Shown here in pieces: positions 24,548-33,136 of a stretch of 64,000 nucleotides of DNA (its first letter is position 1; the number at the start of each line of letters is the position of its first letter). Below the pieces are notes generated by a model. The model had not been told where the DNA came from. It ran no database searches and saw nothing but the letters and a program-made list of their open reading frames with translations. The stretch is taken from NCBI GenBank assembly GCA_026168605.1, contig JAPFDX010000046.1, forward strand, positions 1 to 64,000. The letters run 5' to 3'. The position numbers were made by a program, and so were the translations under genes. This DNA comes from Roseburia sp. Its GTDB lineage: Bacteria > Bacillota > Clostridia > Lachnospirales > Lachnospiraceae.

Positions 24548-25249
24548 ATGGCATATATAGAATTTCGTCATGTGACAAAGGAATACATTACGGGGGAGAC
24601 GTCGATCAAGGCGCTGTGCGATGCGAACTTCACCGTGGAGAAGGGGGAACTCGCCGTGATCCTCGGATCTTCCGGGGCGGGAAAGACGACGGCGCTAAAT
24701 ATCCTCGGCGGCATGGACGTGCCGACCTCCGGGGAGATCATCGTGGACGGAAACGACATTGCGAAGTACAACAAGAAGCAGTTGACGGGCTACCGCCGCA
24801 CGGATATTGGATTTGTGTTCCAGTTTTACAATCTTGTGCCGAATCTGACCGCGCTTGAAAACGTGGAGCTGGCGGCGCAGGTGTGCAGGGACTCGCTCGA
24901 TGCGGGGGAGACGCTGGATAAGGTGGGACTTGCCGGGCGCAAGGGCAATTTCCCGGCGCAGCTTTCCGGCGGTGAGCAGCAGCGCGTCTCCATTGCGCGC
25001 GCAATCGCCAAAAACCCGAAGCTTCTGCTGTGCGACGAGCCGACCGGAGCGCTTGACTATCATACCGGAAAACAGATCCTGCAATTATTGCAGGACACCT
25101 GCCGCAGGGGCGGGATCACGGTGATTCTGATCACGCACAATTCGGCGCTTGCACCGATGGCGGACCGTCTGATCCGGTTTAAGAGCGGAACGGTGACGGA
25201 GATGGTGCAGAATCCGGATCCGACGCCGATCGCGGAGATCGAGTGGTAG
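24548..25249 (+). CDS. MacB/LolD-like ABC ATP-binding protein, 233 aa
   Basis: Walker [30 protein letters not shown], signature LSGGEQQR, Walker [13 protein letters not shown] and the H-loop ITHNSAL. Partner of the large FtsX permease 51 nt downstream. Divergent from a TetR regulator that probably controls both. Confidence 0.92.
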   Translation: MAYIEFRHVTKEYITGETSIKALCDANFTVEKGELAVILGSSGAGKTTALNILGGMDVPTSGEIIVDGNDIAKYNKKQLTGYRRTDIGFVFQFYNLVPNLTALENVELAAQVCRDSLDAGETLDKVGLAGRKGNFPAQLSGGEQQRVSIARAIAKNPKLLLCDEPTGALDYHTGKQILQLLQDTCRRGGITVILITHNSALAPMADRLIRFKSGTVTEMVQNPDPTPIAEIEW

Positions 25250-25300
25250 GGGATCAGGGAGAGAAGTGCAGACAAAGGCGGACAAGGGGTGCGGTGACAT

Positions 25301-28300
25301 ATGAGGAAAGCATACAATAAAGATATCTGGCGCACGATCTGGAGAGGAAAAAAGAGGTTTCTCTCGATCATGCTGATCACGACGCTCGGCGTGGCAATGT
25401 TCTCTGCCCTGGGTGTGGCGTGTATGGATCTGCGGCAGTCGGCGGACATTTTTCTGGATGCACAGAATCTGTTTGACATTCAGGTCGTCTCGACACTCGG
25501 GTTGATGCAGGAGGATGTGGACGCGCTGGGGGCACTGGACGCGGTCAGTCAGGCGGAGGGCGTTTACAGTGAGACGGTACAGATCAGATGTGGGGAGAAA
25601 AGCAGCAGTGTCTCGCTCAAGACCTTGAGCGGCAGCGGGATGAACCAGCCCTATCTTCTGGAGGGAAGTCTGCCCGGGCAGCCGGATGAGATCGTCGTCA
25701 CCCGAGGATTTTTTGACGAGACCGGGATCGGCGTCGGCGAGACGGTCACAGTGGAGGAAGACCTGGATGAGGAAGAAGAGCCAAACTTTCTGTATACAGA
25801 GTACAGGGTGACGGGTGTTGTAACCGATCCGGCGGACTTAAATAATACGCAGGGGGCGGTGTCGTTCCGCACGTCGTCGATGGAGGAGGACACGCTGTTT
25901 GTGCTGCCGGAGGCGGTAGACAGTGAGGTCTATACAGCCGTGTATCTGACGCTCGCCGGAGGCAGGGGGATGTTCTGCTATGGGGACGAGTACCGGACGT
26001 ATGTGGCGGACACAGTACATACCATTGAGACAGAGATCAAGGAGCAGCGGGAGCAGGCGCGCTACGATGAGATTACCGGGGAGGCGTATGAGGAGCTCGC
26101 CGAGGCGCAGCAGGAGGCAGACGAGGAGTTTGCCAAAGCGGAGCAGGAGTTGCAGGACGCTGCGGAGGAACTTGCCTCCGGAAAAGAGGAGTTTGCCGCG
26201 GGTGAGCGCAAATTGGAGGAAGCGCAGCGAGACGCTGCGGAGGGCTTTGCGGATGCGAGGGCAGAGCTTGCGGCTGGAAAAGAGGAGCTTGCCTCCGGGC
26301 GCTGGCAGTTGGAGGATGCGGCAAAGCAGATCACGGAGGGCGAGTGGCAGTTGTATCTGGTGAAACAGACCCTGACGGAAAAGGAGACGGAGGTTTACGG
26401 GCAGATTGAGGCGGGACAGACGGATTTAAACGCGGCGCTTGCGGAACTGACTGCGCAGAAGGGGATGTTGCAGGAACAGATCAATGCGGTTGCGGGCATA
26501 TTTGCGGCGGCATGGCCACAGAGTGAGTGGGAGGCTTATGTGAAGGCGGCATCGGAGGCGTCCGCCGCAGGAAACGTGGGCGAGCTACCGGAGGAACAGG
26601 CGTTTCTTTCTGCGCTCTCCGGCGCGACGGATCTGATGAAAGCGGGCATTGATGCACAGATCGGAGCCCTTGATCCGACCGCTCCGGATTATGCTGCGCA
26701 GGCGGAGGCGCTGGAGGCACAGAAGGCACAGCTTGACGCGCTTCCCATACAACTCGTGCAGCTTGCGCGCGGAATGGGACAGGTGCAGGCGGGCGAGCAG
26801 CAGATCGCAGAGCAGCAGACTTTGCTGGAAAGTCAGGAGGCGGCGGCAGAGCAGGAGTTTGCGGCGGCATGGCAGCAGATCGCCGACAGTGAGGCGGAGC
26901 TTGTCTATGGAAAACAGCAGCTTGAGGAGGGGCAGGGATCGCTGGCGTGGAACGAGGCGCAGCTTGCCGACGGCGAGACCAGGCTCGCGGAGGAGGAAGC
27001 CCGGGTAAACGGCGAGCTTGCGGAGGGCTGGCAGGAACTTGCCAACGGCAGAGCGGAACTCGCAGAGGGCGAGACGGAGCTTGCCGAGGGGATCGCAGAG
27101 TACGAGGAGCAGAAGCAGGAAGTGCAGCAGGAGCTTGCCGATGCGAAAAAGGAGATCGCGGAAATCGACATGACGCAGTGGTATGTGCAGGACCGCACCT
27201 CATTGAGCGGCTATGCCAATATCGAGAGCGATGCAGATTCGATCGAGGCGATCGGAACGGTCTTTCCGGTGGTCTTTTTTGTGGTGGCGATCCTGATCAG
27301 TCTGACGACGATCACGCGTATGGTCGAGGAGGACAGAGGGCTGATCGGAACGTACAAGGCGCTTGGATTTACCGACCGGGAAATCCGCAGAAAATATGTG
27401 CGCTATGCCCTGGCGGCAAGCGCCTTTGGAAGCGCGGGTGGAACGGTGTGTGGATTTCTGGTTCTTCCGGGGATTATTTTTGTGATCTTTGGCACGATGT
27501 ATGTGCTGCCGGAATATTACTTCCAGTTTGACATGATCTCAGGGATCGCGGGACCGCTTGTTTTTATGGGAGGCATTGTGGGGGCGACGGTGGTGGCGTG
27601 CGAGGCGGAGCTGTCCCATATGCCCGCCGTGCTGATGCGCCCGAAGGCGCCGCGCTCCGGTTCCCGTGTGCTTTTAGAGCGCGTGACGCCGGTATGGAGG
27701 CGGCTGTCCTTTTTGAACAAGGTGACGGCACGCAATCTTTTCCGGTACAAAAAACGTCTGTTTATGACGGTCACGGGCATTATGGGGTGTATGGCGCTGC
27801 TGTTGTTTGGATTTGCGATCAAGGATTCCGTGGAGGATCTGATGCCGCGCCAGTATGGGGAGGTCTACCGTTACGATGTGCTGGCGGCGGCATCTGCGGA
27901 GGATAACAAGACACTGGTATCCCATGTAAAAGATCAGGATGAGGTGGCGTCTTTTCTGAATCTGCAGATTGAGACGGTGAAACTCAAAACAGAAAACGGT
28001 GAGGAGACGGTGCAGCTTTTTGTCGTCCCGGAGGATGCAGATTTTTCTTCCTATATCTATCTGGAGAATATTGAGGGAGGAGAGGTCGTGCTCGTGGACG
28101 GGGAGGTTTGTGTGACACGCAATGCGTCCGATGTGCTGGAATTTGCTGTGGGCGACAGCGTGCAGATCCAGCGGATGACGTTGGAGCAGCAGGAGACTGT
28201 GGTGACGGCTGTCGTGGAGAATTATCTGGGAAACAGCATCTATATGACGCAGGGAACCTATGAGGAAATGTTCGGGGCGTATGAGCCAAACGGCGTGCTC

Positions 28301-28828
28301 TTAAAGCTTTCCGAGGCGTGCAGCGACCAGCAGGCGTATGCGCATGAGCTTGAGAGCCGGGAGGAAGTCGTAAGCTGCATGAGCACGGCAGAATTAAAGG
28401 CAGAGTTTTCGCAGGCGTTTGCCTTGATGAATATGGTGGTTTATATTATTATCATTATGGCGGCGTGTCTCGCCTTTGTCGTATTGTTTACGCTGTCGGC
28501 GACGAATATCTCCGAGCGGCAGAGGGAGCTTGCGACCATCAAGGTGCTTGGGTTTTTCGACAGAGAGGTACATCTGTATGTGAACAAGGAGACAGTGATC
28601 CTGACCGGGGTCGGCATTTTGTGCGGCATCCCGATCGGCTATGTGTTTGCACAGTCACTGACCGTGATCTTAAAGATACCGTCCATCTATCTGGCGGTGT
28701 CGCTGCATACGGAGAGCTATTTCCTGGCGGCGGGCATCTCGTTTGTGTTTGCGCTGGCGGTGAATCTGATCATGAACCGCTCGCTGGATAGGATCGATCC
28801 AGTGGAGGCGCTAAAGAGTGTAGAGTGA
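25301..28828 (+). CDS. giant FtsX-family permease with periplasm-side coiled coil, 1175 aa
   Basis: An N-terminal helix (about 20-40), an extracellular region, then about 370 residues (roughly 245-625) of Ala/Glu/Gln-rich coiled coil with repeated ELA.G..EL units (EELASGKEEFAAGERKLEEA is one), followed by a first FtsX core (about 650-780), a second extracellular domain and a second FtsX core (about 1045-1170). This is the large MacB/FtsX-like type common in Lachnospiraceae. It may export or extract an envelope substrate; no substrate is known. Start ATG 25301 follows a weak GGGGTG site. Confidence 0.88.
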   Translation: MRKAYNKDIWRTIWRGKKRFLSIMLITTLGVAMFSALGVACMDLRQSADIFLDAQNLFDIQVVSTLGLMQEDVDALGALDAVSQAEGVYSETVQIRCGEKSSSVSLKTLSGSGMNQPYLLEGSLPGQPDEIVVTRGFFDETGIGVGETVTVEEDLDEEEEPNFLYTEYRVTGVVTDPADLNNTQGAVSFRTSSMEEDTLFVLPEAVDSEVYTAVYLTLAGGRGMFCYGDEYRTYVADTVHTIETEIKEQREQARYDEITGEAYEELAEAQQEADEEFAKAEQELQDAAEELASGKEEFAAGERKLEEAQRDAAEGFADARAELAAGKEELASGRWQLEDAAKQITEGEWQLYLVKQTLTEKETEVYGQIEAGQTDLNAALAELTAQKGMLQEQINAVAGIFAAAWPQSEWEAYVKAASEASAAGNVGELPEEQAFLSALSGATDLMKAGIDAQIGALDPTAPDYAAQAEALEAQKAQLDALPIQLVQLARGMGQVQAGEQQIAEQQTLLESQEAAAEQEFAAAWQQIADSEAELVYGKQQLEEGQGSLAWNEAQLADGETRLAEEEARVNGELAEGWQELANGRAELAEGETELAEGIAEYEEQKQEVQQELADAKKEIAEIDMTQWYVQDRTSLSGYANIESDADSIEAIGTVFPVVFFVVAILISLTTITRMVEEDRGLIGTYKALGFTDREIRRKYVRYALAASAFGSAGGTVCGFLVLPGIIFVIFGTMYVLPEYYFQFDMISGIAGPLVFMGGIVGATVVACEAELSHMPAVLMRPKAPRSGSRVLLERVTPVWRRLSFLNKVTARNLFRYKKRLFMTVTGIMGCMALLLFGFAIKDSVEDLMPRQYGEVYRYDVLAAASAEDNKTLVSHVKDQDEVASFLNLQIETVKLKTENGEETVQLFVVPEDADFSSYIYLENIEGGEVVLVDGEVCVTRNASDVLEFAVGDSVQIQRMTLEQQETVVTAVVENYLGNSIYMTQGTYEEMFGAYEPNGVLLKLSEACSDQQAYAHELESREEVVSCMSTAELKAEFSQAFALMNMVVYIIIIMAACLAFVVLFTLSATNISERQRELATIKVLGFFDREVHLYVNKETVILTGVGILCGIPIGYVFAQSLTVILKIPSIYLAVSLHTESYFLAAGISFVFALAVNLIMNRSLDRIDPVEALKSVE
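26080..27160 (+). repeat. degenerate repeats encoding the Ala/Glu coiled coil
   Basis: Short units such as GAGCTTGC(C/G)G(A/C) and CGGAGGAACTTGCC recur through this stretch and encode ELA.G/AEL motifs. They are coding repeats of the large permease, interrupted near 26480-26760 by a less repetitive block, and may change in copy number between strains. Confidence 0.6.
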
Positions 28829-28849
28829 GAGAAAGAATGGAGGATTTTT

Positions 28850-29938
28850 ATGAGATATCCGAAATATCTGCCCGAAGGGGGCACAATCGGCTTTGTTGCC
28901 CCGTCGTTTGGGTGCAACATCGAACCTTACCGGTCCGGTTTTGAAAATGCACAGAAAAAGTTTCGCGGGCTGGGACACCGGCTTGATATAGGACCGAACT
29001 GCTACGAGGGCAGCGGGATCGGCATCAGCAACACGCCGCAGGCGTGCGGGAAGGAACTGACGGAGTACTATTGCAGTGACGAAAATGACGTGCTGATCTC
29101 CTGTGGCGGCGGAGAGCTGATGTGCGAGACGATCGGTCATGTGGATTTTGACCGGATCAGGGAGGCGGAGCCGAAATGGTATGTCGGGTTTTCCGACAAT
29201 ACGAATCTGACCTATCTGCTGGCGACGCTGTGTGACACCGCATCCATCTACGGACCGTGTGCGGCGGCGTACGGCATGGAACCGTGGCATGAGAGCCTGC
29301 AGGACACCTATGATCTGGTGTGCGGGAGAAAAAATACCGTGCACGGTTATGAGAAATGGGAGAAGGAGAGCAAAAAGGACGAGGAGCACCCGCTTGAGCC
29401 ATACGCGGTGACGGAGCTGCGAAAGCTGCGCGTATTTCTTCCGCAGGAGGACCGTGCGGTGGGCAAAGAGAGCCTAAGCCGCAGAAAACTGCAGGAATCG
29501 GAGAAACCCGACAGTCATATGCAGGGGCGTCTGCTCGGCGGCTGCATGGACTGTCTGGTGAACCTACTTGGAACAAAGTACGATCGGACGGTGGAGTTTA
29601 CCGAGCGCTATCAGGAGGATGGGATCATCTGGTTTCTGGAATCATGCGATCTGAATGTGATGGCGATCCGCCGTGCCGTCTGGCAGATGAAAAATGCGGG
29701 ATGGTTTTCTCATGTCAGAGGATTTCTGATCGGGCGTCCGCTGATCTTCGGGCAGGAGTTGATGGGACTGGACCAGTACCATGCGGTCTGTGATCTGCTG
29801 GAGGACTGCGGCGTGCCAGTGGTTATGGACGTAGATTTAGGACATCTGCCGCCGATGATGCCGCTTGTGTGCGGTAGCTACGCAGATGTCCGTGTGAATG
29901 GAAACGATATTCAGATTCAGATGGAAACGAGATCATAG
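28850..29938 (+). CDS. S66-family LD-carboxypeptidase (MccF-like), 362 aa
   Basis: Shows the S66 fold: GGTIGFVAPS at the N-terminus, catalytic Ser115 in YVGFSDNTNL, LESCDLN with the catalytic-type Glu, and the C-terminal DLGHLPPMMPL with the catalytic His. Members either trim murein tetrapeptides (LdcA) or detoxify microcin C-type peptide-nucleotides (MccF). The length, slightly above LdcA, and the neighbouring transporter favour the MccF-like group, but this is not decisive. Its last 6 bp overlap the convergent gene. Confidence 0.88.
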   Translation: MRYPKYLPEGGTIGFVAPSFGCNIEPYRSGFENAQKKFRGLGHRLDIGPNCYEGSGIGISNTPQACGKELTEYYCSDENDVLISCGGGELMCETIGHVDFDRIREAEPKWYVGFSDNTNLTYLLATLCDTASIYGPCAAAYGMEPWHESLQDTYDLVCGRKNTVHGYEKWEKESKKDEEHPLEPYAVTELRKLRVFLPQEDRAVGKESLSRRKLQESEKPDSHMQGRLLGGCMDCLVNLLGTKYDRTVEFTERYQEDGIIWFLESCDLNVMAIRRAVWQMKNAGWFSHVRGFLIGRPLIFGQELMGLDQYHAVCDLLEDCGVPVVMDVDLGHLPPMMPLVCGSYADVRVNGNDIQIQMETRS

Positions 29939-30586
29939 GGAAAGGTTTACATTTTTGCCGACCCCGGTGTTTAAAAGGAGCTCAAGATCAGGACCGGCAC
30001 CGGTGGCAAGCCCGGCAACTGCGGCAGCCGCGCCTTTCTGCTGTTTCTTTTGATTCTGCTCGGTCAGTATCAGCGTCTCACTCCGGCGCTCAATCCGTTT
30101 TGCGCAGGAGGAAGTGCGCTGCATGAAATCAGAGTCCTTCGAAAAGAGATTCTCAAACTTTTCGAGACTGGCACTTCCAAAGAGTGAGTCGCGCTTTGTC
30201 ATCGTGCCGTCAGAATTTACGGTGATGCCGATCTTGTCGAGTTCATCGGCGTACTCATTTGCGATGGCTTTCATCTGCTTCTGTGTCCGCTCGAGATTGT
30301 GGTCGCCGGAATCAGCGGCGGAGGTTATGGCATTGTTGTACGTCTCAATGCAGGCGCTGACAGCGTTTCGGATGTCAGCGTCCTTTTCTTTGCTAAATTC
30401 CATTGAACCAAGTTTTTTTACCGCGCGGCGCAATGCCATGCCGTCGGCAAGCGACAATTTGCTGCCCGTCAGGTTCCGGCGCTTGGACGATGTCGCGGCG
30501 TCCCGGTTGGAAATATAAAAGTTGCGTTTATAGAAATCGGAGCTTAAGCTTGTGCCTGCGCCGATATAGGTAGAGTTTGCTGCCAT
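29933..30586 (-). CDS. SigD-regulated hypothetical, possibly flagellar, 217 aa
   Basis: I chose ATG 30586 with AAAGGAG upstream; a longer frame to 30700 would run through the promoter. The protein starts MAANSTYIGAGTSLSSDFY and has helical central and C-terminal parts, including ITVNSDGTMTKRDSLF, which resembles the late part of FliD-type cap proteins (a DG.M/L turn followed by a short helix). No full family match recognised. The good SigD promoter in front of it is the best evidence for a motility-linked role. Confidence 0.6.
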   Translation of the reverse strand: MAANSTYIGAGTSLSSDFYKRNFYISNRDAATSSKRRNLTGSKLSLADGMALRRAVKKLGSMEFSKEKDADIRNAVSACIETYNNAITSAADSGDHNLERTQKQMKAIANEYADELDKIGITVNSDGTMTKRDSLFGSASLEKFENLFSKDSDFMQRTSSCAKRIERRSETLILTEQNQKKQQKGAAAAVAGLATGAGPDLELLLNTGVGKNVNLSL

Positions 30587-30615
30587 AGCGATTCTCCTTT
30601 CAGATGCTACTATAT

Positions 30616-30642
30616 GTTTCGGCAGAAAAATGTATATAATTA
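30616..30642 (-). promoter_or_regulatory. SigD (flagellar) promoter
   Basis: On the minus strand TAAT (30639-30642), 15 nt, GCCGAAAC (30616-30623). This fits the SigD pattern TAAA-N13-16-GCCGATAT with the GCCGA core intact and correct spacing, 30 nt before the start codon. Confidence 0.6.
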
Positions 30643-30700
30643 ACCATAGAAATGAATTTTCGAATATGTTATAGTAGGAAAAAGAAAGGAATGAGGGCAT

Positions 30701-31147
30701 ATGATGGCAATTATCTGGATTGGACTGATTATTCTTTTTGCCGCGGTTGAGATCGCGACCGTGGGGCTGACATCCATCTGGTTCGCAGGCGGGGCACTGG
30801 CGGCGCTGCTTTGTTATGCGCTCGGACTGGGCGGCGCGTGGCAGTTCGTGGTGTTTGTCACGGTGTCTCTGGTGCTTCTGATGTTCACAAGACCGTGGGC
30901 GTTAAAGTACCTGAAACCTCACCTGGTCAGAACGAATTACGAGCAGCTCCTGGATGAGCGGGTCTGTCTGACGGAGGAGGTCGATAATCTGCGCGGAACG
31001 GGAACTGCGGTATACAAAGGGCAGGAGTGGACGGCGCGCGCGTATGACGAGAATCAGACTTTCGCGGCGGGGGAGATCGTGAAGGTGCGGGAAATCCGTG
31101 GTGTGACATTGTATGTCGTGGCGGATGAAACCATGCCCGGCAGGTAA
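30701..31147 (+). CDS. NfeD-family membrane protein, 148 aa
   Basis: Two to three N-terminal helices (WIGLIILFAAVEIATVGLTS) followed by an OB-fold domain at about residues 85-148 with GTGTAVYKGQEWTARA and VREIRGVTLYV, as in NfeD/YuaF proteins. These work with SPFH/flotillin proteins in membrane organisation or stress. No flotillin gene is adjacent, which is unusual. Preceded by GAAAGGAATGAGGG. Confidence 0.85.
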   Translation: MMAIIWIGLIILFAAVEIATVGLTSIWFAGGALAALLCYALGLGGAWQFVVFVTVSLVLLMFTRPWALKYLKPHLVRTNYEQLLDERVCLTEEVDNLRGTGTAVYKGQEWTARAYDENQTFAAGEIVKVREIRGVTLYVVADETMPGR

Positions 31148-31174
31148 AACGAAGAAGGAGAACAGACAGAAAAA

Positions 31175-32110
31175 ATGAAAATTGTATTTTTGGATGCAAA
31201 GACGATTGGCGATGATATAGATCTGTCCGGATTTGAGCGTCTGGGCGAGGTCGTGAAATATGAGTTTTCAACGACAGAGCAGGCAAGAGAGCGGACAAAA
31301 GATGCGGATGTCATTGTTTTGAATAAGGTTTTGGTAAATGAGCAGTCGATCGGGGAGGCTTCCCATCTGAAGCTTGTGTGTGTGACGGCGACGGGGACGA
31401 ACAACCTTGACAAGGATTATCTCGCGGAGCGCGGCATCGAGTGGCGCAATGTGGCGGGATATTCCACGGAGACGGTGGCGCAGCACACATTTGCACTGCT
31501 CTTTTATCTGTGGGAAAAAATGGCTTACTACGACGGCTATGTGAAGTCGGGGAACTATGTCGACGATGTGATGTTTACACATTTTTCCAATGTGTTTCAC
31601 GATCTGTCCGGCAGGACGTGGGGCGTCGTAGGGCTTGGCGCGATCGGACGCAGGGTGGCAGATATCGCGGGAATGTTCGGGTGCCGTGTGATTTATTATT
31701 CCACTTCGGGAGCGCACGACGCGCCGGGCTATACGCGCGTGGATTTTGATACCTTGCTGGCAGAGTCCGATATTGTGTCGGTACACGCCCCGTTAAATGA
31801 GAACACCGAGCATCTGATGAATGCGGAGGCGTTCCGTAAGATGAAGAAGTCGGCAGTCTTTTTAAATCTGGGGAGAGGGCCGATCGTGGTTGAGCGGGAT
31901 CTGGCGGATGCACTCAGGCAGGGGGAGATCGCTGCCGCAGGGCTGGACGTGCTCACGGCAGAGCCGATGTCTGCAGACAATCCGCTGCGGGAGATCACAG
32001 ACAGCGGAAAACTGGTCATCACGCCGCATATCGCGTGGGCGAGTGTGGAGGCGCGGATGCGCCTGATGAAGCAGGTGGAGCAGAACATTGAGGAGTTTGT
32101 AAAAGGATAA
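31175..32110 (+). CDS. D-isomer-specific 2-hydroxyacid dehydrogenase, 311 aa
   Basis: NAD-binding core with WGVVGLGAIGRRVADIAGMF, substrate-side LVCVTATGTNNLD, VSVHAPLNENTEHLMN, the catalytic Arg region NLGRGPIVVERDLADAL, and the catalytic His in ITPHIAWAS. It reduces 2-keto acids or glycerate-type substrates with NADH. The specific acid cannot be told from sequence. Followed directly by a flippase-like gene whose reading frame opens at this gene's stop codon. Confidence 0.9.
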   Translation: MKIVFLDAKTIGDDIDLSGFERLGEVVKYEFSTTEQARERTKDADVIVLNKVLVNEQSIGEASHLKLVCVTATGTNNLDKDYLAERGIEWRNVAGYSTETVAQHTFALLFYLWEKMAYYDGYVKSGNYVDDVMFTHFSNVFHDLSGRTWGVVGLGAIGRRVADIAGMFGCRVIYYSTSGAHDAPGYTRVDFDTLLAESDIVSVHAPLNENTEHLMNAEAFRKMKKSAVFLNLGRGPIVVERDLADALRQGEIAAAGLDVLTAEPMSADNPLREITDSGKLVITPHIAWASVEARMRLMKQVEQNIEEFVKG

Positions 32111-32116
32111 GAGGCG

Positions 32117-33127
32117 ATTACTATCAGTAAGATACAAAAACAATTATTAAAATGGGGCTTCGTGCTGCTCCTCGTGGCGGCAATCGTCTATACCTTCCGG
32201 GATATGGCGGGACCGATCATCGAGCAGTTGCGCCGGACGACCGTGCAGGTGCTTTTGGGTATTACAGCCCTGACGGTCGGCTACCATCTGCTTGAGGGCA
32301 TGATCACGACGAAGCTGGCGCGGGAATATAATCCGGTGTTTCCTTACCGCAAGGGCGTCGGAAACGCATTTTTCTGTTCTTTCTACCGGGTGGCGACGCT
32401 CGGTGGGGGAGCGGGCATAGCGGCGGTTGTTTATCTGGGCGAGAACGGTGTGGAACATTCGGTGGGCTTTGGTCTTTATATGCTCCAGTATGCGTTTCAC
32501 AAAATCAGTATCGCCTTGTTTTCGGTTTTATTTTTTTGTCTGAACTGGAGCTTTATGTATGAGCACTTTCACAGCTATATGTGGCTGCTGCTGGCGGGCT
32601 ATGCGGTGACGATGGTCATCACGCTGGGGCTGATCCTGCTGTGCTGCTCGACGGCTTTTCACAAGGTGCTGTTTGGGTTTCTTGACTGGCTGGATGGAAA
32701 GCTGAACCGGAGATTTGATGTGCAGATCGCAACATTGCGGGGGGAATGTCAGATGCTTGAGCGGGCGTCCAGACAAGTCATACGGAAAAAACGTCTGGTT
32801 GCAGAGATCGTACTGCTCAGCATGGTGCGCAATGTATTTTGGTACGGGATCCCGTATCTGATTTTTGGTGCAGGTGCCGGGGCGACGCTGCCGCAGGTTC
32901 TGGCAGTGACTTCCCTGTCAGTCATGCTGGCAGCCGTGCTTCCGGCGCCGGGTGGTATCGGTTCGACTGAGCTTGTGTTTACGTCCCTGTTTGCGGGGAT
33001 CGTCGGAACGGGGCTTGCGGGTTCCTCCGCGCTGTTGTACCGTTTTGGGACTTTTATCGTTCCGTTTCTCATTGGCGGTGTGATCGTCATACTGCGAAGA
33101 ATCAAGGGGCAGAGATACGCTGTTTAG
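32117..33127 (+). CDS. LPG-synthase-type flippase domain membrane protein (UPF0104-like)
   Basis: A seven- to eight-helix membrane protein of the lysylphosphatidylglycerol synthase TM / UPF0104 family; the C-terminal LAAVLPAPGGIGSTELVF is the family's conserved PGGIG..E motif. It may flip lipid-linked molecules. The start is unusual: the frame opens right after the previous stop (32110), and the only start-like codons giving a normal N-terminus (TISKIQKQLLKWGFVLLLVA) are ATT 32117 or ATC 32123 next to AAGAGG. The first GTG is 32162 (321 aa) and has a poor ribosome binding site. Followed by an LtaS-like enzyme. Confidence 0.75.
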   Translation: MTISKIQKQLLKWGFVLLLVAAIVYTFRDMAGPIIEQLRRTTVQVLLGITALTVGYHLLEGMITTKLAREYNPVFPYRKGVGNAFFCSFYRVATLGGGAGIAAVVYLGENGVEHSVGFGLYMLQYAFHKISIALFSVLFFCLNWSFMYEHFHSYMWLLLAGYAVTMVITLGLILLCCSTAFHKVLFGFLDWLDGKLNRRFDVQIATLRGECQMLERASRQVIRKKRLVAEIVLLSMVRNVFWYGIPYLIFGAGAGATLPQVLAVTSLSVMLAAVLPAPGGIGSTELVFTSLFAGIVGTGLAGSSALLYRFGTFIVPFLIGGVIVILRRIKGQRYAV

Positions 33128-33136
33128 ATTATTATT

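Noticed and set aside
26481..27203. Pro/Ala-rich minus-strand frame opposite the large permease
   Set aside because: Mirror of the Ala/Glu repeat coding; low complexity only.
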